Of a stretch of 61,227 nt of DNA, positions 1-7,335 are shown piece after piece (positions within the stretch are counted from its first letter, which is position 1; each line of letters begins with the position of its first letter). The notes beneath the pieces were generated by a model that was given only the letters and a program-made list of their open reading frames with translations, searched no databases and was not told where the DNA came from. Made by a program: the position numbers and the translations under genes. Source of the DNA: a virus; IMG/VR virus record IMGVR_UViG_3300020274_000004, positions 1-61,227 of that record. One strand, 5' to 3'.

Positions 1-136
1 CTGCAACTCTAACTCTTTCTTTCTTGTATAAGTCAAACCCAAGATCAATGGTGACGTCAATAGTATCACCGTCAAGAACACGATTGATCTCCGTTACTCT
101 GAAGTTGTAACAACTCTTCCTGCTTGGGGGTATCAT
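1..136 (-). CDS. Thermonuclease-like (SNase family) protein, 5' part only
   Basis: Forty-five codons are visible before the window ends, starting at ATG 134-136. After about ten residues the protein reads VTEINRVLDGDTIDVTIDLG and then an Arg/Lys-rich stretch ending RVRVA. This matches the N-terminal beta-barrel of staphylococcal-nuclease-type enzymes, where the D-G-D-T motif includes a calcium-ligand aspartate. Such nucleases cut DNA or RNA and are common in T4-like cyanophages, where they may help degrade host nucleic acid. The catalytic Arg and Glu residues lie outside the window. The only ATG in frame before the motif overlaps the upstream membrane-protein gene by 65 nt, an unusually long overlap. 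Confidence 0.75.
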   Translation of the reverse strand, partial: MIPPSRKSCYNFRVTEINRVLDGDTIDVTIDLGFDLYKKERVRVA

Positions 137-275
137 CGCTGCCATCTTCTAACTCCTTGAATGATAATCTTAGTATATAGACAATATACCAAGTAGTTAT
201 TGCAAGAAGTATTATAAGCATAATAATTACACTCCAAACAGGATCACTTAAGTTTTCATGTGCTTTTAATATCAT
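72..275 (-). CDS. Small single-pass membrane protein, unknown function
   Basis: This 67-residue protein has a hydrophobic segment at about residues 13-35 (SVIIMLIILLAITTWYIVYI) and a polar, acidic C-terminal tail rich in Asp, Glu and Gln. It should sit in the inner or thylakoid membrane with the tail in an aqueous compartment. Its ATG overlaps the TGA of the 58-residue gene upstream (ATGA arrangement), so the two are probably translationally coupled. Its last 22 codons overlap the start of the nuclease gene in another frame. I do not recognise a family. It belongs to the ptoX neighbourhood, where membrane-directed auxiliary proteins are expected, but a photosynthetic role is not shown by the sequence. 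Confidence 0.6.
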   Translation of the reverse strand: MILKAHENLSDPVWSVIIMLIILLAITTWYIVYILRLSFKELEDGSDDTPKQEELLQLQSNGDQSCS

Positions 276-448
276 CCTAAGACAGGATCATCATCCTCTT
301 TGATACAATATTCAGCAGCATGGGGATTATTAAATTCTGGTATATCTTCCTTCGCTTGATTGATAGCATTGTAAGCATCAATGGCATACTCGCAGATCTC
401 ATAATGATGATTCTGGTTGTCATGCCAACCTACGGTGTAGTGGTGCAT
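272..448 (-). CDS. Conserved-looking small cyanophage protein, 58 aa
   Basis: The reading frame runs from ATG 446-448 to TGA 272-274. It begins MHHYTVGWHDNQNHHYEICE and continues with an alternating acidic and aromatic composition (EYAIDAYNAINQAKEDIPEF). It looks like a small alpha/beta cytoplasmic protein. I have the impression of similar short proteins in T4-like cyanophages but cannot name a function. A late-type promoter box lies about 25 bp upstream (472-479) and the downstream gene starts inside its stop codon. It is therefore probably the first gene of a short transcript that also carries the membrane protein and nuclease. Confidence 0.6.
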   Translation of the reverse strand: MHHYTVGWHDNQNHHYEICEYAIDAYNAINQAKEDIPEFNNPHAAEYCIKEDDDPVLG

Positions 449-471
449 AACTCTCCTTTCTTAGGTCCTAT

Positions 472-479
472 TATTTATT
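472..479 (-). promoter_or_regulatory. Late-type phage promoter, AATAAATA
   Basis: On the minus strand this reads AATAAATA, matching the NATAAATA late-promoter consensus recognised by gp55-type sigma factors in T4-like cyanophages. It overlaps the TAA of the 79-residue gene and lies about 25 bp upstream of the ATG at 448, as expected for a promoter of that gene. No host-type -35 was seen. Confidence 0.55.
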
Positions 480-714
480 TGGGTTTATGGTCCTTCATGC
501 CATCATGGTTACCGTCTCCTGGCAAAGCACCAGTAGCGATATAGGTGACAGCATCAACCGACCCCTGTAATCTGGTAAGATCGGAATCAAGTTTCACATA
601 TTCATCATATGCTTCTTTTAATTCTGCTTGTCTAGCAGTAAGTTGTTTGATTCTTTTATCAAAACGTTGTAGTAACTGCTGTGGACTTTCAGTTTCCTTA
701 GGTCTAATTTTCAT
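475..714 (-). CDS. Coiled-coil protein of unknown function, 79 aa
   Basis: Residues about 8-50 form a strongly helical, heptad-rich segment (LLQRFDKRIKQLTARQAELK), followed by a less ordered tail ending in Lys, His and Pro. It is probably a small oligomeric cytoplasmic protein. Its ATG lies in the stop region of ptoX (ATGA overlap), so it is likely co-translated with the oxidase. The family is not recognised. Confidence 0.6.
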   Translation of the reverse strand: MKIRPKETESPQQLLQRFDKRIKQLTARQAELKEAYDEYVKLDSDLTRLQGSVDAVTYIATGALPGDGNHDGMKDHKPK

Positions 715-1220
715 AGTGATAAAACTAATTTCATTGCCTGACGTAGTTCTTCTGCATGTTGCAGTTCATCGTCACGAATCGCCACTATCTTAGCATCGTC
801 TGGATGACTTGTCAAGTATTGTTCATATGTATGTGCTGCATGGTGCTCGATCTGTTCATTTATGTGATAAGCATTTACTGGATCAACGAGGTAGTAAACA
901 ACCATAATCCAGTAATAAAGCAACACCAAGTGTCTGGCAAACGCTCTATCAACCCAATGGTCTGCACCGCCCCGACGTTCCATTTCCTCCAAGTGTTCTG
1001 TTTCATTTAGAGTTTGTGCAAAATGTTCTTTCATTAAATGTATATGTTCTGGTCCTCGTAAACCTAATGATTCACGAAAATGTAACACACTCATAAAAGA
1101 GAAATAGGGTGCACGAGCAATCTCCTCAAGCACCCAAAATCTAGGTATGTCTCTCCCCCTGTAGAGATAATCTATGATTGTTACAGTGAGAGATAGTATT
1201 AAATTGTTGATCCGTTTCAT
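711..1220 (-). CDS. ptoX: Plastoquinol terminal oxidase (alternative oxidase family)
   Basis: The 169-residue protein is a di-iron quinol oxidase that passes electrons from plastoquinol to oxygen and makes water. During infection this could relieve an over-reduced plastoquinone pool. All six ligand positions of the family are visible: Glu32 in LEEIARAPYF, Glu73 and His76 in NETEHL, Glu125 in NEQIEHHAAHTY, and Glu152 and His155 in RDDELQH. Hydrophobic stretches near residues 36-48 and 97-113 fit the interfacial membrane binding of this family. It is shorter than plant PTOX, but this compact form is what I know from T4-like cyanophages. It follows a 31-residue membrane peptide gene after one base and overlaps the next gene by ATGA. 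Confidence 0.93.
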   Translation of the reverse strand: MKRINNLILSLTVTIIDYLYRGRDIPRFWVLEEIARAPYFSFMSVLHFRESLGLRGPEHIHLMKEHFAQTLNETEHLEEMERRGGADHWVDRAFARHLVLLYYWIMVVYYLVDPVNAYHINEQIEHHAAHTYEQYLTSHPDDAKIVAIRDDELQHAEELRQAMKLVLSL

Positions 1221-1221
1221 T

Positions 1222-1317
1222 TTAAAGTGTAGTATACGCTAATGGAAATAGAGTAAACATTGCTGTGCCAATTATACCAAATAAAATTGCTGCTGAAACG
1301 ACTGTATGTCTTTCCAT
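1222..1317 (-). CDS. 31-residue membrane peptide upstream of ptoX
   Basis: The frame from ATG 1315-1317 to TAA 1222-1224 encodes a short peptide that is one hydrophobic helix (VSAAILFGIIGTAMFTLFPL) with a charged MERH start and a TTL end. Its stop codon is one base before the ptoX start, so the two are likely translated from one message. Size and topology resemble small single-helix subunits of photosynthetic complexes, but the sequence matches none I know well (PetG, PetM, PetN, PsbT and PsbX were considered). Function unknown. The tight link to ptoX is the main reason to call it real. Confidence 0.5.
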   Translation of the reverse strand: MERHTVVSAAILFGIIGTAMFTLFPLAYTTL

Positions 1318-1354
1318 AGTTGAACATATAAAGACGTAACTACTTATAATAGTA

Positions 1355-1374
1355 ACTAAGTCTTTATACTTAGT
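1355..1374 (-). other. 7-bp inverted repeat at the end of the Cys-protein gene
   Basis: ACTAAGT at 1355-1361 and its complement at 1368-1374 form a perfect 7-bp stem with a six-base loop that overlaps the TAA of the gene ending at 1370. On the minus strand it is not followed by a clear U-run, so it may be a weak terminator or an RNA-stabilising hairpin ahead of the ptoX group. Confidence 0.35.
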
Positions 1375-1621
1375 CCTGTTCGGATTTCCTGTTATTTCTT
1401 TCGTATTCTTCCATCAATCCTGCAATCATTCCACGACGATATTCCCATGTCTGTCCACTAGTAGAACCCTTACATGGATTGATACATCGTTCATCACCAT
1501 AATCATTACATACAAGTCCTGCTAGATCATGAGGACACCCTTCTTTTCCTGTAGACCAGAAGAGTTGTCCTCCCATCCATTTCGCATCACACTTGGGACA
1601 CACCTTTGTGGAGAAGTCCAT
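1370..1621 (-). CDS. Cysteine-containing zinc-ribbon-like protein, 83 aa
   Basis: An N-terminal CPKC pair (residues about 8-11) is followed by further cysteines near residues 29, 38, 46 and 50, the last in CINPCKG. The spacing suggests a small metal-binding fold with a helical Arg/Glu-rich tail (EEYERNNRKSEQD). I recognise the pattern CPKC...W.GG...LVCN...CINPCKG from hypothetical proteins of T4-like cyanophages but know no tested function. It could bind nucleic acid or act as a structural adaptor. Confidence 0.65.
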   Translation of the reverse strand: MDFSTKVCPKCDAKWMGGQLFWSTGKEGCPHDLAGLVCNDYGDERCINPCKGSTSGQTWEYRRGMIAGLMEEYERNNRKSEQD

Positions 1622-1656
1622 ACGTTGTTAGTCGAAGATCTATTGTCTATTATATA
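1622..1656 (-). promoter_or_regulatory. Possible host-type promoter for the left-end gene group
   Basis: The short gap contains TATAAT on the minus strand (about 1648-1653). A weak TTGCGT lies 17 bp further upstream, inside the end of the previous gene. The -10 is a perfect match but the -35 is poor, so this is a tentative promoter for the Cys-protein and ptoX genes. Confidence 0.3.
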
Positions 1657-2925
1657 TCAACAATTCCAAGCACGCAAGGATTTGCTCAATCTATCTTCAC
1701 CTGTGTTATTTGATGGTTTCTGTCTCTTTCTCATACCTTTCATTCTTGCACAGAAGGATGCCCGTCTGGGATTTCCAACCTTCTTTGAAGGTGCTTTAAG
1801 GTCAGATCCTGGATTCTCTTTTTCATAAGACTTTCGTCCTTTTTCATTGAGTCCTCCTTCTTTATTCTGTCCTGACTTTTTTGTCCATGCTGCTCCTTCT
1901 TCGACATTAGTGGTCTCCTCTTTTTTTACGCAGCGGTTGTACGTTTTACCAAAAAGTTTTTGAGTGCCTTTTTTCTCATAACCTTTCCAACACTTCTTCG
2001 CTTCTTCAAAGGAGGTTTCTTCTCTATTGTATGCAGGAACTTTAGCACCTTTCACACCACGACGTGCTTTGTGCTCTTCCCTACGCTTCTCAATAGTTTT
2101 ACCTCGTTTACCCTCAGGGTCAAACATGCCAGGATCATCATGCCCAGGTCCACTTCTTCTATAGTTTCTGATAGATGCTTTACCGTAATCGCTACGACCT
2201 TTATCTACCTTTGCTTCATTCTGCAGATTGTCTAAGTCATCTAATGCTTCACTAGACCAATACACTTCTGCTTCTTCATTCTTAGGGCGACAGTCAGGTA
2301 CTAACTTACCACCCTTCATTTTCATACCAACTTTTTTATGTGTTTTCCAACATTCTGCTTGAAACTCAGAGAAAGTTTTGAGTCCTTCAAACTCTTCTTT
2401 CTTACTCTTGTTTCCCCAATTCTTTGCACCAACTTTTCGGCATTTGACAAGTGCACCGCTTGCATAAGCACTTGGCCAAACTGAATAACGAGACTTTACC
2501 TTATGGTAACATGCATCCTTTTCACCTTCCGTAATTTCTTTTTTTGAATTAAGATGTTTCTTAATACGGTCGGACTGACCTTTATGCATCTTGGATGCAC
2601 CATCAAGTTCTTTGGATAATTTTTTTAGGTTAAGTTCTTCTGTGTTCACGTTGATTGCCTTACCTTTACGATCAGGATTCGGATCTTTAGCATTCTTGCG
2701 ACGGAATGCTGCTTCCTCCTCATCCTTATTTAGGTTGCGTTTCATTTTACTTGAACCGCACTTTGGTTTTGTGGTCTGTCCAGGTTGTTTGGCACAGGGT
2801 TTTCCTGCATATTTGCCACCGAGTTGAACCCAACCAGGCTTGCCATCACTAGACCTACTCTTGCCAAACCAGTCACGGAGAGAATTATCACCGCTTTTGT
2901 TTTCAACGATCTTTTCATTATCCAT
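1657..2925 (-). CDS. Large Lys/Cys-rich modular protein of T4-like cyanophage type
   Basis: This 422-residue, strongly basic protein seems built from short modules. An N-terminal unit reads SLRDWFGKSRSSDGKPGWVQ then GGKYAGKPC..PKCGSSKM. Next is a YSVWPSAYASGALVKC unit near residue 150. Two CW...K..C units follow (ECWKTHKKVGMKMKGGKLVPDC and KCWKGYEKKGTQKLFG...RC). The C-terminal unit has RASFCARMKG and LRAWNC. I have seen these modules in hypothetical cyanophage proteins, often separately. The charge and paired cysteines suggest DNA association or packaging with the virion, but this is inference. It overlaps the upstream basic gene by 8 nt. Confidence 0.7.
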   Translation of the reverse strand: MDNEKIVENKSGDNSLRDWFGKSRSSDGKPGWVQLGGKYAGKPCAKQPGQTTKPKCGSSKMKRNLNKDEEEAAFRRKNAKDPNPDRKGKAINVNTEELNLKKLSKELDGASKMHKGQSDRIKKHLNSKKEITEGEKDACYHKVKSRYSVWPSAYASGALVKCRKVGAKNWGNKSKKEEFEGLKTFSEFQAECWKTHKKVGMKMKGGKLVPDCRPKNEEAEVYWSSEALDDLDNLQNEAKVDKGRSDYGKASIRNYRRSGPGHDDPGMFDPEGKRGKTIEKRREEHKARRGVKGAKVPAYNREETSFEEAKKCWKGYEKKGTQKLFGKTYNRCVKKEETTNVEEGAAWTKKSGQNKEGGLNEKGRKSYEKENPGSDLKAPSKKVGNPRRASFCARMKGMRKRQKPSNNTGEDRLSKSLRAWNC

Positions 2926-3577
2926 AATGGTATGCAGGTTTGTTAGTTTTACCTAGTTTGCCTTTTCTGACCTTTGTGCCAGAAGTTTCTCCAAAACCAC
3001 CAGGATTTTTACCTGGTTTTGCTTTACCTAAAGTCATAGACTTATCAGGTTTTTTGTTCTCAGTATCATGAAGTCTAGCAGGTTTACCTGCTTTCTTAGT
3101 GATCACTGATTCTTGACCATGCTTTCTACCGAGACGACGCATGACCTTGCCGAAACGTCTCTTAGACATTCCCTTTCCAGGACTCGTTTGGTATGAAACC
3201 TCACGTCCTGTACCTTCGCCTGATGAATATTTATATTCACCAACGCCTTTTTTGTATCCAATTCCTTTTTTCTTTAAATCTTTTTCGAGAGACTTTCTAC
3301 TTTCTCTGTTTTTCTTTTCGTCAGTTCCACGGTCAGCAGAAATATTGCCAGTCGTTTTAGACTGTGCTTTGGAAAGCATTCTTGTGGTAGGATTGCCTTC
3401 AACTAGTTTGATAAAATCTTTGTAGTACATAACTTTTAGATTTTCTTTTTGTGCTAATTTATTTGCTGTTGCGTACATTACGCTTTTAGCATCATCACCG
3501 TAAAGGCGTTTGAAACTTTTACCTTTACGTTTCATTGCCTTTACGATCTTTTCTGCTTTCTGGTTAACTGCGGGCAT
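2918..3577 (-). CDS. Basic protein with KAMKRKGKSFKRLYG motif
   Basis: The N-terminal 45 residues contain KAMKRKGKSFKRLYGDDAKS and then VMYATANKLAQKE, a helical motif I recognise from structural or hypothetical proteins of T4-like cyanophages. The remaining 170 residues are low-complexity, rich in Lys, Gly, Ser and Arg, and probably unfolded. No catalytic motif is visible. The basic tail could bind DNA or a capsid surface. It lies between the 179-residue beta protein and the Lys/Cys modular protein, overlapping the latter. The TATAAATA-like string inside it at about 3226-3236 reads as coding sequence. Confidence 0.65.
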   Translation of the reverse strand: MPAVNQKAEKIVKAMKRKGKSFKRLYGDDAKSVMYATANKLAQKENLKVMYYKDFIKLVEGNPTTRMLSKAQSKTTGNISADRGTDEKKNRESRKSLEKDLKKKGIGYKKGVGEYKYSSGEGTGREVSYQTSPGKGMSKRRFGKVMRRLGRKHGQESVITKKAGKPARLHDTENKKPDKSMTLGKAKPGKNPGGFGETSGTKVRKGKLGKTNKPAYHYG

Positions 3578-3578
3578 C

Positions 3579-4118
3579 TTAACCTCCGACTACTTGAACC
3601 TCTTCAACAACGATTGCACCAGAACCTGCAGTAATTTTAACTGCACGCTTGACTACTGCTTGCTTACCAGAGTATGCATATGTGTAATCAGCAGAAGCAC
3701 CAGATGAATCAACATCAGTACTAATAGAGTTAGGAGTTACAGCAGTAACTTTCTTACCCGCAGTTCCTGCAGATAGGAAGTTTGAATCGATTGCAGGAGA
3801 TGTACCGTCATCTTCTACAGCGATGAAATCATCAACAGAGAATGGATGAGTGTTTGTCATCTCACCGATGTTAGTTCCAAGTTGATAATCAGCAGTACTA
3901 TCATCTACTGCTTTAGTAATTCTTGCTTGACCAGGTTTTGCTCCTGACTTAAGTAGAAGTGCTTGATTTTGTACCAATGTAATAGCAGGTCCACCGTTGA
4001 ATGATACAGTAGATGCTGCTGCTGTAGCAAGCACTCTATAGTATCCAGTTTGCACTACTTGATATTCAGTTGCAGATCCTGCAACAGCGTTCGTACTTAA
4101 TACTTTTAATACAGGCAT
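3579..4118 (-). CDS. Beta-rich putative virion protein, 179 aa
   Basis: The protein is rich in Thr, Val, Ala and Gly with alternating hydrophobic residues typical of beta sandwiches (YQVVQTGYYRVLATAA near residue 19, AVVKRAVKITAGSGAIVVEE near the end). It has no signal peptide or membrane segment. Its position just after the gp16 gene and its composition suggest a head or tail decoration protein, but no family is recognised. It starts 13 bases after the stop of gp16. Confidence 0.6.
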   Translation of the reverse strand: MPVLKVLSTNAVAGSATEYQVVQTGYYRVLATAAASTVSFNGGPAITLVQNQALLLKSGAKPGQARITKAVDDSTADYQLGTNIGEMTNTHPFSVDDFIAVEDDGTSPAIDSNFLSAGTAGKKVTAVTPNSISTDVDSSGASADYTYAYSGKQAVVKRAVKITAGSGAIVVEEVQVVGG

Positions 4119-4130
4119 TGTCGTGTCGAG

Positions 4131-4559
4131 TTATTTCGTGTCCTTTTTATTTAGGTCCTTTTGCTGCTTCAACATTTTTTGCAACTCGGCAGTGCTACCA
4201 ACAAACATAGTGTTAGTAGTATTGTTTACAATCTTTGTGTCGTCAGCATCAAGTTCTTTCATCTTCTTTTGAAGATCAATCAACTTATCTGCTACATCTC
4301 CCACATTTTTGATAAGTTGCCCTGCAACTTCATAAGCGCGAGGATGATCCGATGATCTCGCCACGTCAAGTATCCCATCAACTGCCTCCTGACCTTTCAT
4401 GACCAGATTATGTAGTTGTGCTCTACTTACTTCGTAGTCTTGCTTAACATCTTGTGTGTCGGATTTCTTAAGAGTTGGTTTTACATTCTCAACATGTTTT
4501 TGCAATTCGGAGGGTTCTGCTCCGAATGCATCATTCAAACCACCAAACGGATCTGCCAT
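4131..4559 (-). CDS. gp16: Small terminase subunit, gp16-like
   Basis: At 142 residues this matches the helical T4 gp16 family. The core DYEVSRAQLHNLVMKGQEAV followed by SSDHPRAYEVAGQLIKNVGD and LQKKMKELD corresponds to the conserved helical hairpin of small terminases, which form rings that recognise DNA and stimulate the large terminase. The charged C-terminal region (LNKKDTK) is typical. Its start overlaps the stop of the gp15 gene by one base. The large terminase gene (17), which usually follows closely in T4-like phages, is not in the window. Confidence 0.88.
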   Translation of the reverse strand: MADPFGGLNDAFGAEPSELQKHVENVKPTLKKSDTQDVKQDYEVSRAQLHNLVMKGQEAVDGILDVARSSDHPRAYEVAGQLIKNVGDVADKLIDLQKKMKELDADDTKIVNNTTNTMFVGSTAELQKMLKQQKDLNKKDTK

Positions 4560-5590
4560 TAGATTGCCTCATCATTACCACTTACGAAGTTTTTCTTCTT
4601 CATATCTGTAAACTCAGATTTCATTTCACCGAAACCAAAGTCATCATCACTATCTATAAGATCGTGATCTGCCTGATCTACCTTGAATACGTTAGCACCA
4701 CTAGCATGTGCACCTGCAGTAGTTCCTTCATGTGCTCTAAGAACAGATAGACTTGTACCTGATACTTTAGTAACTCTCATCAACTCAGTGCCAATGTAGA
4801 TATTATCAGACTTAGCAATACCACTTGCATCAGCAACTGCAATCAAGTTATCATTAGTATCAGCAGCAGCAGATAGAGTTGTAACAACGACTCCATCTCT
4901 GTCTCGAATAGACTGAGGTGTTGCCTGATAACGTACTTCTCTTGGTGCTTTGTTGACGTCTGTATTCGAGTAGTAATCGACGCTTGACTTCTTGATAACC
5001 TTGGACTCTGTAACAGGACCGTATAGGTATGTCTTTGCAGTAAAGGATAATGTATAGATGATTGCTCTACGTTGTGAGAAGTCTCCCTCGTAGGAATCTT
5101 CATACTCAATATTGTTTAGTACAACAGGGATATCTCTAATTTCACTCATCTCAGGCAGTAACTTAACTGCAAGATTATAATGAGGTTGGAATACTGGTAA
5201 GATTTGTTCTAAGATTTGCAAACCATCTTCTTGATTCTTGGAGATGATTGCCAACTCAAAACCAATATTATATGGCACAGGCATAAACACATTTTTGTTT
5301 TTTGTGTTTGAACTTGCGATTTTAATTTTCTGTGTAGGTGCTACCTTTCTAGCACTATCGTAATTAACACCAGTGATCTCAAACCCAATACGGGGTAGAG
5401 TAATTTGAACCCGTTTGTTTGTAGGGTCAGGTACTTGGTCTAGACGCGCCAGGAACTTATCTTTTGGACCATATGCCAAAGGCACCTTCATCACTTCATC
5501 TTGACGACGAAGTTCGATATTGTTGAATAAAGTTCCAAACGCAACAATAGTCTTTCTGAATATTTCGTGGTATGAGTAGTTTCCTAACAT
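4559..5590 (-). CDS. gp15: Tail sheath stabiliser and terminator, gp15-like
   Basis: The first 230 residues match the gp15 family: MLGNYSYHEIFRKTIVAFGT and FNNIE are characteristic, followed by VPLAYGPKDKFLARLD. gp15 forms the hexameric ring ending the tail tube and sheath and joins tail to neck. The protein is 343 residues against about 270 in T4. Residues about 233-300 are an extra beta module (DNLIAVADASGIAKSDNIYI then RAHEGTTAGAH) similar to segments in the giant structural proteins of this phage. The acidic C-terminal tail resumes with FGFGEMKSEFTDMKKK. It is coupled by TAATG to gp14 upstream and gp16 downstream. Confidence 0.92.
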   Translation of the reverse strand: MLGNYSYHEIFRKTIVAFGTLFNNIELRRQDEVMKVPLAYGPKDKFLARLDQVPDPTNKRVQITLPRIGFEITGVNYDSARKVAPTQKIKIASSNTKNKNVFMPVPYNIGFELAIISKNQEDGLQILEQILPVFQPHYNLAVKLLPEMSEIRDIPVVLNNIEYEDSYEGDFSQRRAIIYTLSFTAKTYLYGPVTESKVIKKSSVDYYSNTDVNKAPREVRYQATPQSIRDRDGVVVTTLSAAADTNDNLIAVADASGIAKSDNIYIGTELMRVTKVSGTSLSVLRAHEGTTAGAHASGANVFKVDQADHDLIDSDDDFGFGEMKSEFTDMKKKNFVSGNDEAI

Positions 5591-6516
5591 TAGATTGTTC
5601 CATCAGTTACAGATCCGACCGTTCCGAATGGATTTGTTTCGGTGAAGTCGATAATATCATTATCTAAAGTCTCAAAGTCATTATTCTGATCAAACTCTGA
5701 GTTAGTATTATTGATTGTATTATATGTAGCAGTTGTCCAAGATGCGCTGCTAGTGCCTCCTGTGATCGTCTCAGGGACTGAGAACGTACCAGAACGATTG
5801 ATAACAATAAGAGTCCTAGTACCAGAGTCAAATGACTTAACTTCAGCAGTAACATTAGATGTACCACCAGTTACAGTTTCACCTGCTGTAAATGTACCAG
5901 ATCCTCCTGCTACCAGACCAACTGTAATCGCATTTGCGAACGCAGTCTCGATAGCATCCAGATCTGTAATACCAGTATTAATTTCCTCATCACTGAATTC
6001 AAAGAGTTCACACTGACATTCCCAAACATAACCCTTACCTAGTTGATAAAAAGGTTTCTCTGCCTCTACAAATGTAATTGAGAACAGGTGTTTAGTTACT
6101 GGGAACCAGATTAAATCCCCTTCGTTCGGTCTTCCTTCGACGTTAAGCGTTGTAGAGTCGTCAACATGCTCTTTAAATTTTTCACGGGAGAATATAAAAG
6201 TTGTCTTGTCTTCGATACGGACTCCAAATTTGCTAAGTAACTCACCTTGCCCTTCCCATCCTTCAACATTATTGACATATGCTCGGATAGGTTTCGCGCT
6301 TTCAAATTTTGAATCCGAGTCTTCTCCAAAGACTGTATCTTTGTTGACAATCGTTCTCGGAACATAGTAAATATCTTGCCCATAAATTTCAATAGTTTCT
6401 ACAATAAGATTTTCAATGAACTTTTGCTCTTGTGCAGAACCGTTAATGTTCAGTCTTGCACTATTGCTATAGTCTGATTGTACATAATCCTGTGCGGGAG
6501 TGTTGGAGATTGCCAT
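5590..6516 (-). CDS. gp14: Neck protein, gp14-like
   Basis: The N-terminal half carries gp14 hallmarks: EQKFIENLIVETIEIYGQDI, YVPRTIVNKD, FGEDSDSKFESAKPI and FSKFGVRIEDKTTFIFSREK-like strings. gp14 sits with gp13 at the portal vertex and prepares filled heads for tail attachment. At 308 residues it exceeds T4 gp14 (256). The excess is at residues about 195-264, a Gly/Thr-rich repeat with GTFTAGETVTGGTSNVTAEV and a second copy FSVPETITGGTSSASW. The same ETITGG module recurs in the 2409-residue protein. The normal C-terminus follows (NPFGTVGSVTDG). Confidence 0.92.
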   Translation of the reverse strand: MAISNTPAQDYVQSDYSNSARLNINGSAQEQKFIENLIVETIEIYGQDIYYVPRTIVNKDTVFGEDSDSKFESAKPIRAYVNNVEGWEGQGELLSKFGVRIEDKTTFIFSREKFKEHVDDSTTLNVEGRPNEGDLIWFPVTKHLFSITFVEAEKPFYQLGKGYVWECQCELFEFSDEEINTGITDLDAIETAFANAITVGLVAGGSGTFTAGETVTGGTSNVTAEVKSFDSGTRTLIVINRSGTFSVPETITGGTSSASWTTATYNTINNTNSEFDQNNDFETLDNDIIDFTETNPFGTVGSVTDGTI

Positions 6517-6522
6517 TTCGGT

Positions 6523-7329
6523 TTACCCTACCAAGTCTAAAGGTGGAAGTTCATATGTTGATCTAATCTGTTCTTCAAGATCTTTCTTGAATTGACTAGC
6601 ATCATCTAAAATTTGTCTACCATTTAAGGTAACACCGCCAAGCATTTGAATACCATCATACTTACTTAGGTTCCTTCCCCATTGCTGTTGAAATAATGCT
6701 TCGACATAATCCTTCAACCAGTTGTCGTTAAACATGTTTGTATATGTTGTAGGATCTTGCCTCAATGACATTTCAACTAATAGAAAATCACCCGCTGTCA
6801 AATCTGCCCAATCCATATCAAGATATAATCTACCTTGATGCTCATTAAATCGAACTCTACGATCTCTTTGTGAGTTAGTAACCCAGTCAAGAGTCTCAAG
6901 ATACTGTGAAGTTAAGAAGTAATGTAGAATGTGTCCATGCGTCATAGCATAGATGTCATTCAAAAAGATCTGATACTTGATGTTAAAGATATTTCCAGGA
7001 ACGATACTTGACGCACCGATCTGAGAATACACATGGTTTACACCTAAAGTTCCAGGTGGCAGATCAACATAATTGTTTTGCTCAAACCAAGCACTACCAC
7101 CTGCTTGTGTAGTTCCTTGTGCTGCAGTTTTGATAGCATCAGTCACCTCAATTTTCATAAAGGTTTTGTAACTACCATTGTAGTGATACTCTTGGTAGTA
7201 GTCGATTGCCTCTTCGATTAAATCATCTAGTTGCTCATCGGCAACGTTGATGTCAATCGTAGGAAATCCTAATCTACGAAGAGCATAGTTCTTTAGTTCT
7301 GTTTTACTTGCGGGTCTAGTAGCAGACAT
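6523..7329 (-). CDS. gp13: Neck protein, gp13-like
   Basis: The 268-residue product begins with LKNYALRRLGFPTIDINVAD and EQLDDLIEEAIDYYQEYHYN, the helical signature of the gp13 head-completion family. The middle contains NDIYAMTHGHILHYFLTSQY and the end LFQQQWGRNLSKYDG and LGGVTLNGRQIL, also familiar from cyanophage gp13. It is expected to form the neck ring with gp14 between portal and tail. The length is close to the family norm and no extra module is evident. The gene follows the fibre gene by six bases. Confidence 0.92.
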   Translation of the reverse strand: MSATRPASKTELKNYALRRLGFPTIDINVADEQLDDLIEEAIDYYQEYHYNGSYKTFMKIEVTDAIKTAAQGTTQAGGSAWFEQNNYVDLPPGTLGVNHVYSQIGASSIVPGNIFNIKYQIFLNDIYAMTHGHILHYFLTSQYLETLDWVTNSQRDRRVRFNEHQGRLYLDMDWADLTAGDFLLVEMSLRQDPTTYTNMFNDNWLKDYVEALFQQQWGRNLSKYDGIQMLGGVTLNGRQILDDASQFKKDLEEQIRSTYELPPLDLVG

Positions 7330-7335
7330 AACTTA

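Noticed and set aside
1264-1280. TGTGCCA string near ptoX as a seventh dyad
   Set aside because: No second arm is found at the 10-bp spacing and the position is inside the 31-residue frame.
3226-3238. TATAAATA-like late box on the minus strand
   Set aside because: It lies inside the 219-residue gene where the bases encode a GEYKYSSGE segment, about 300 bp from the next start, and is part of a simple AT palindrome.
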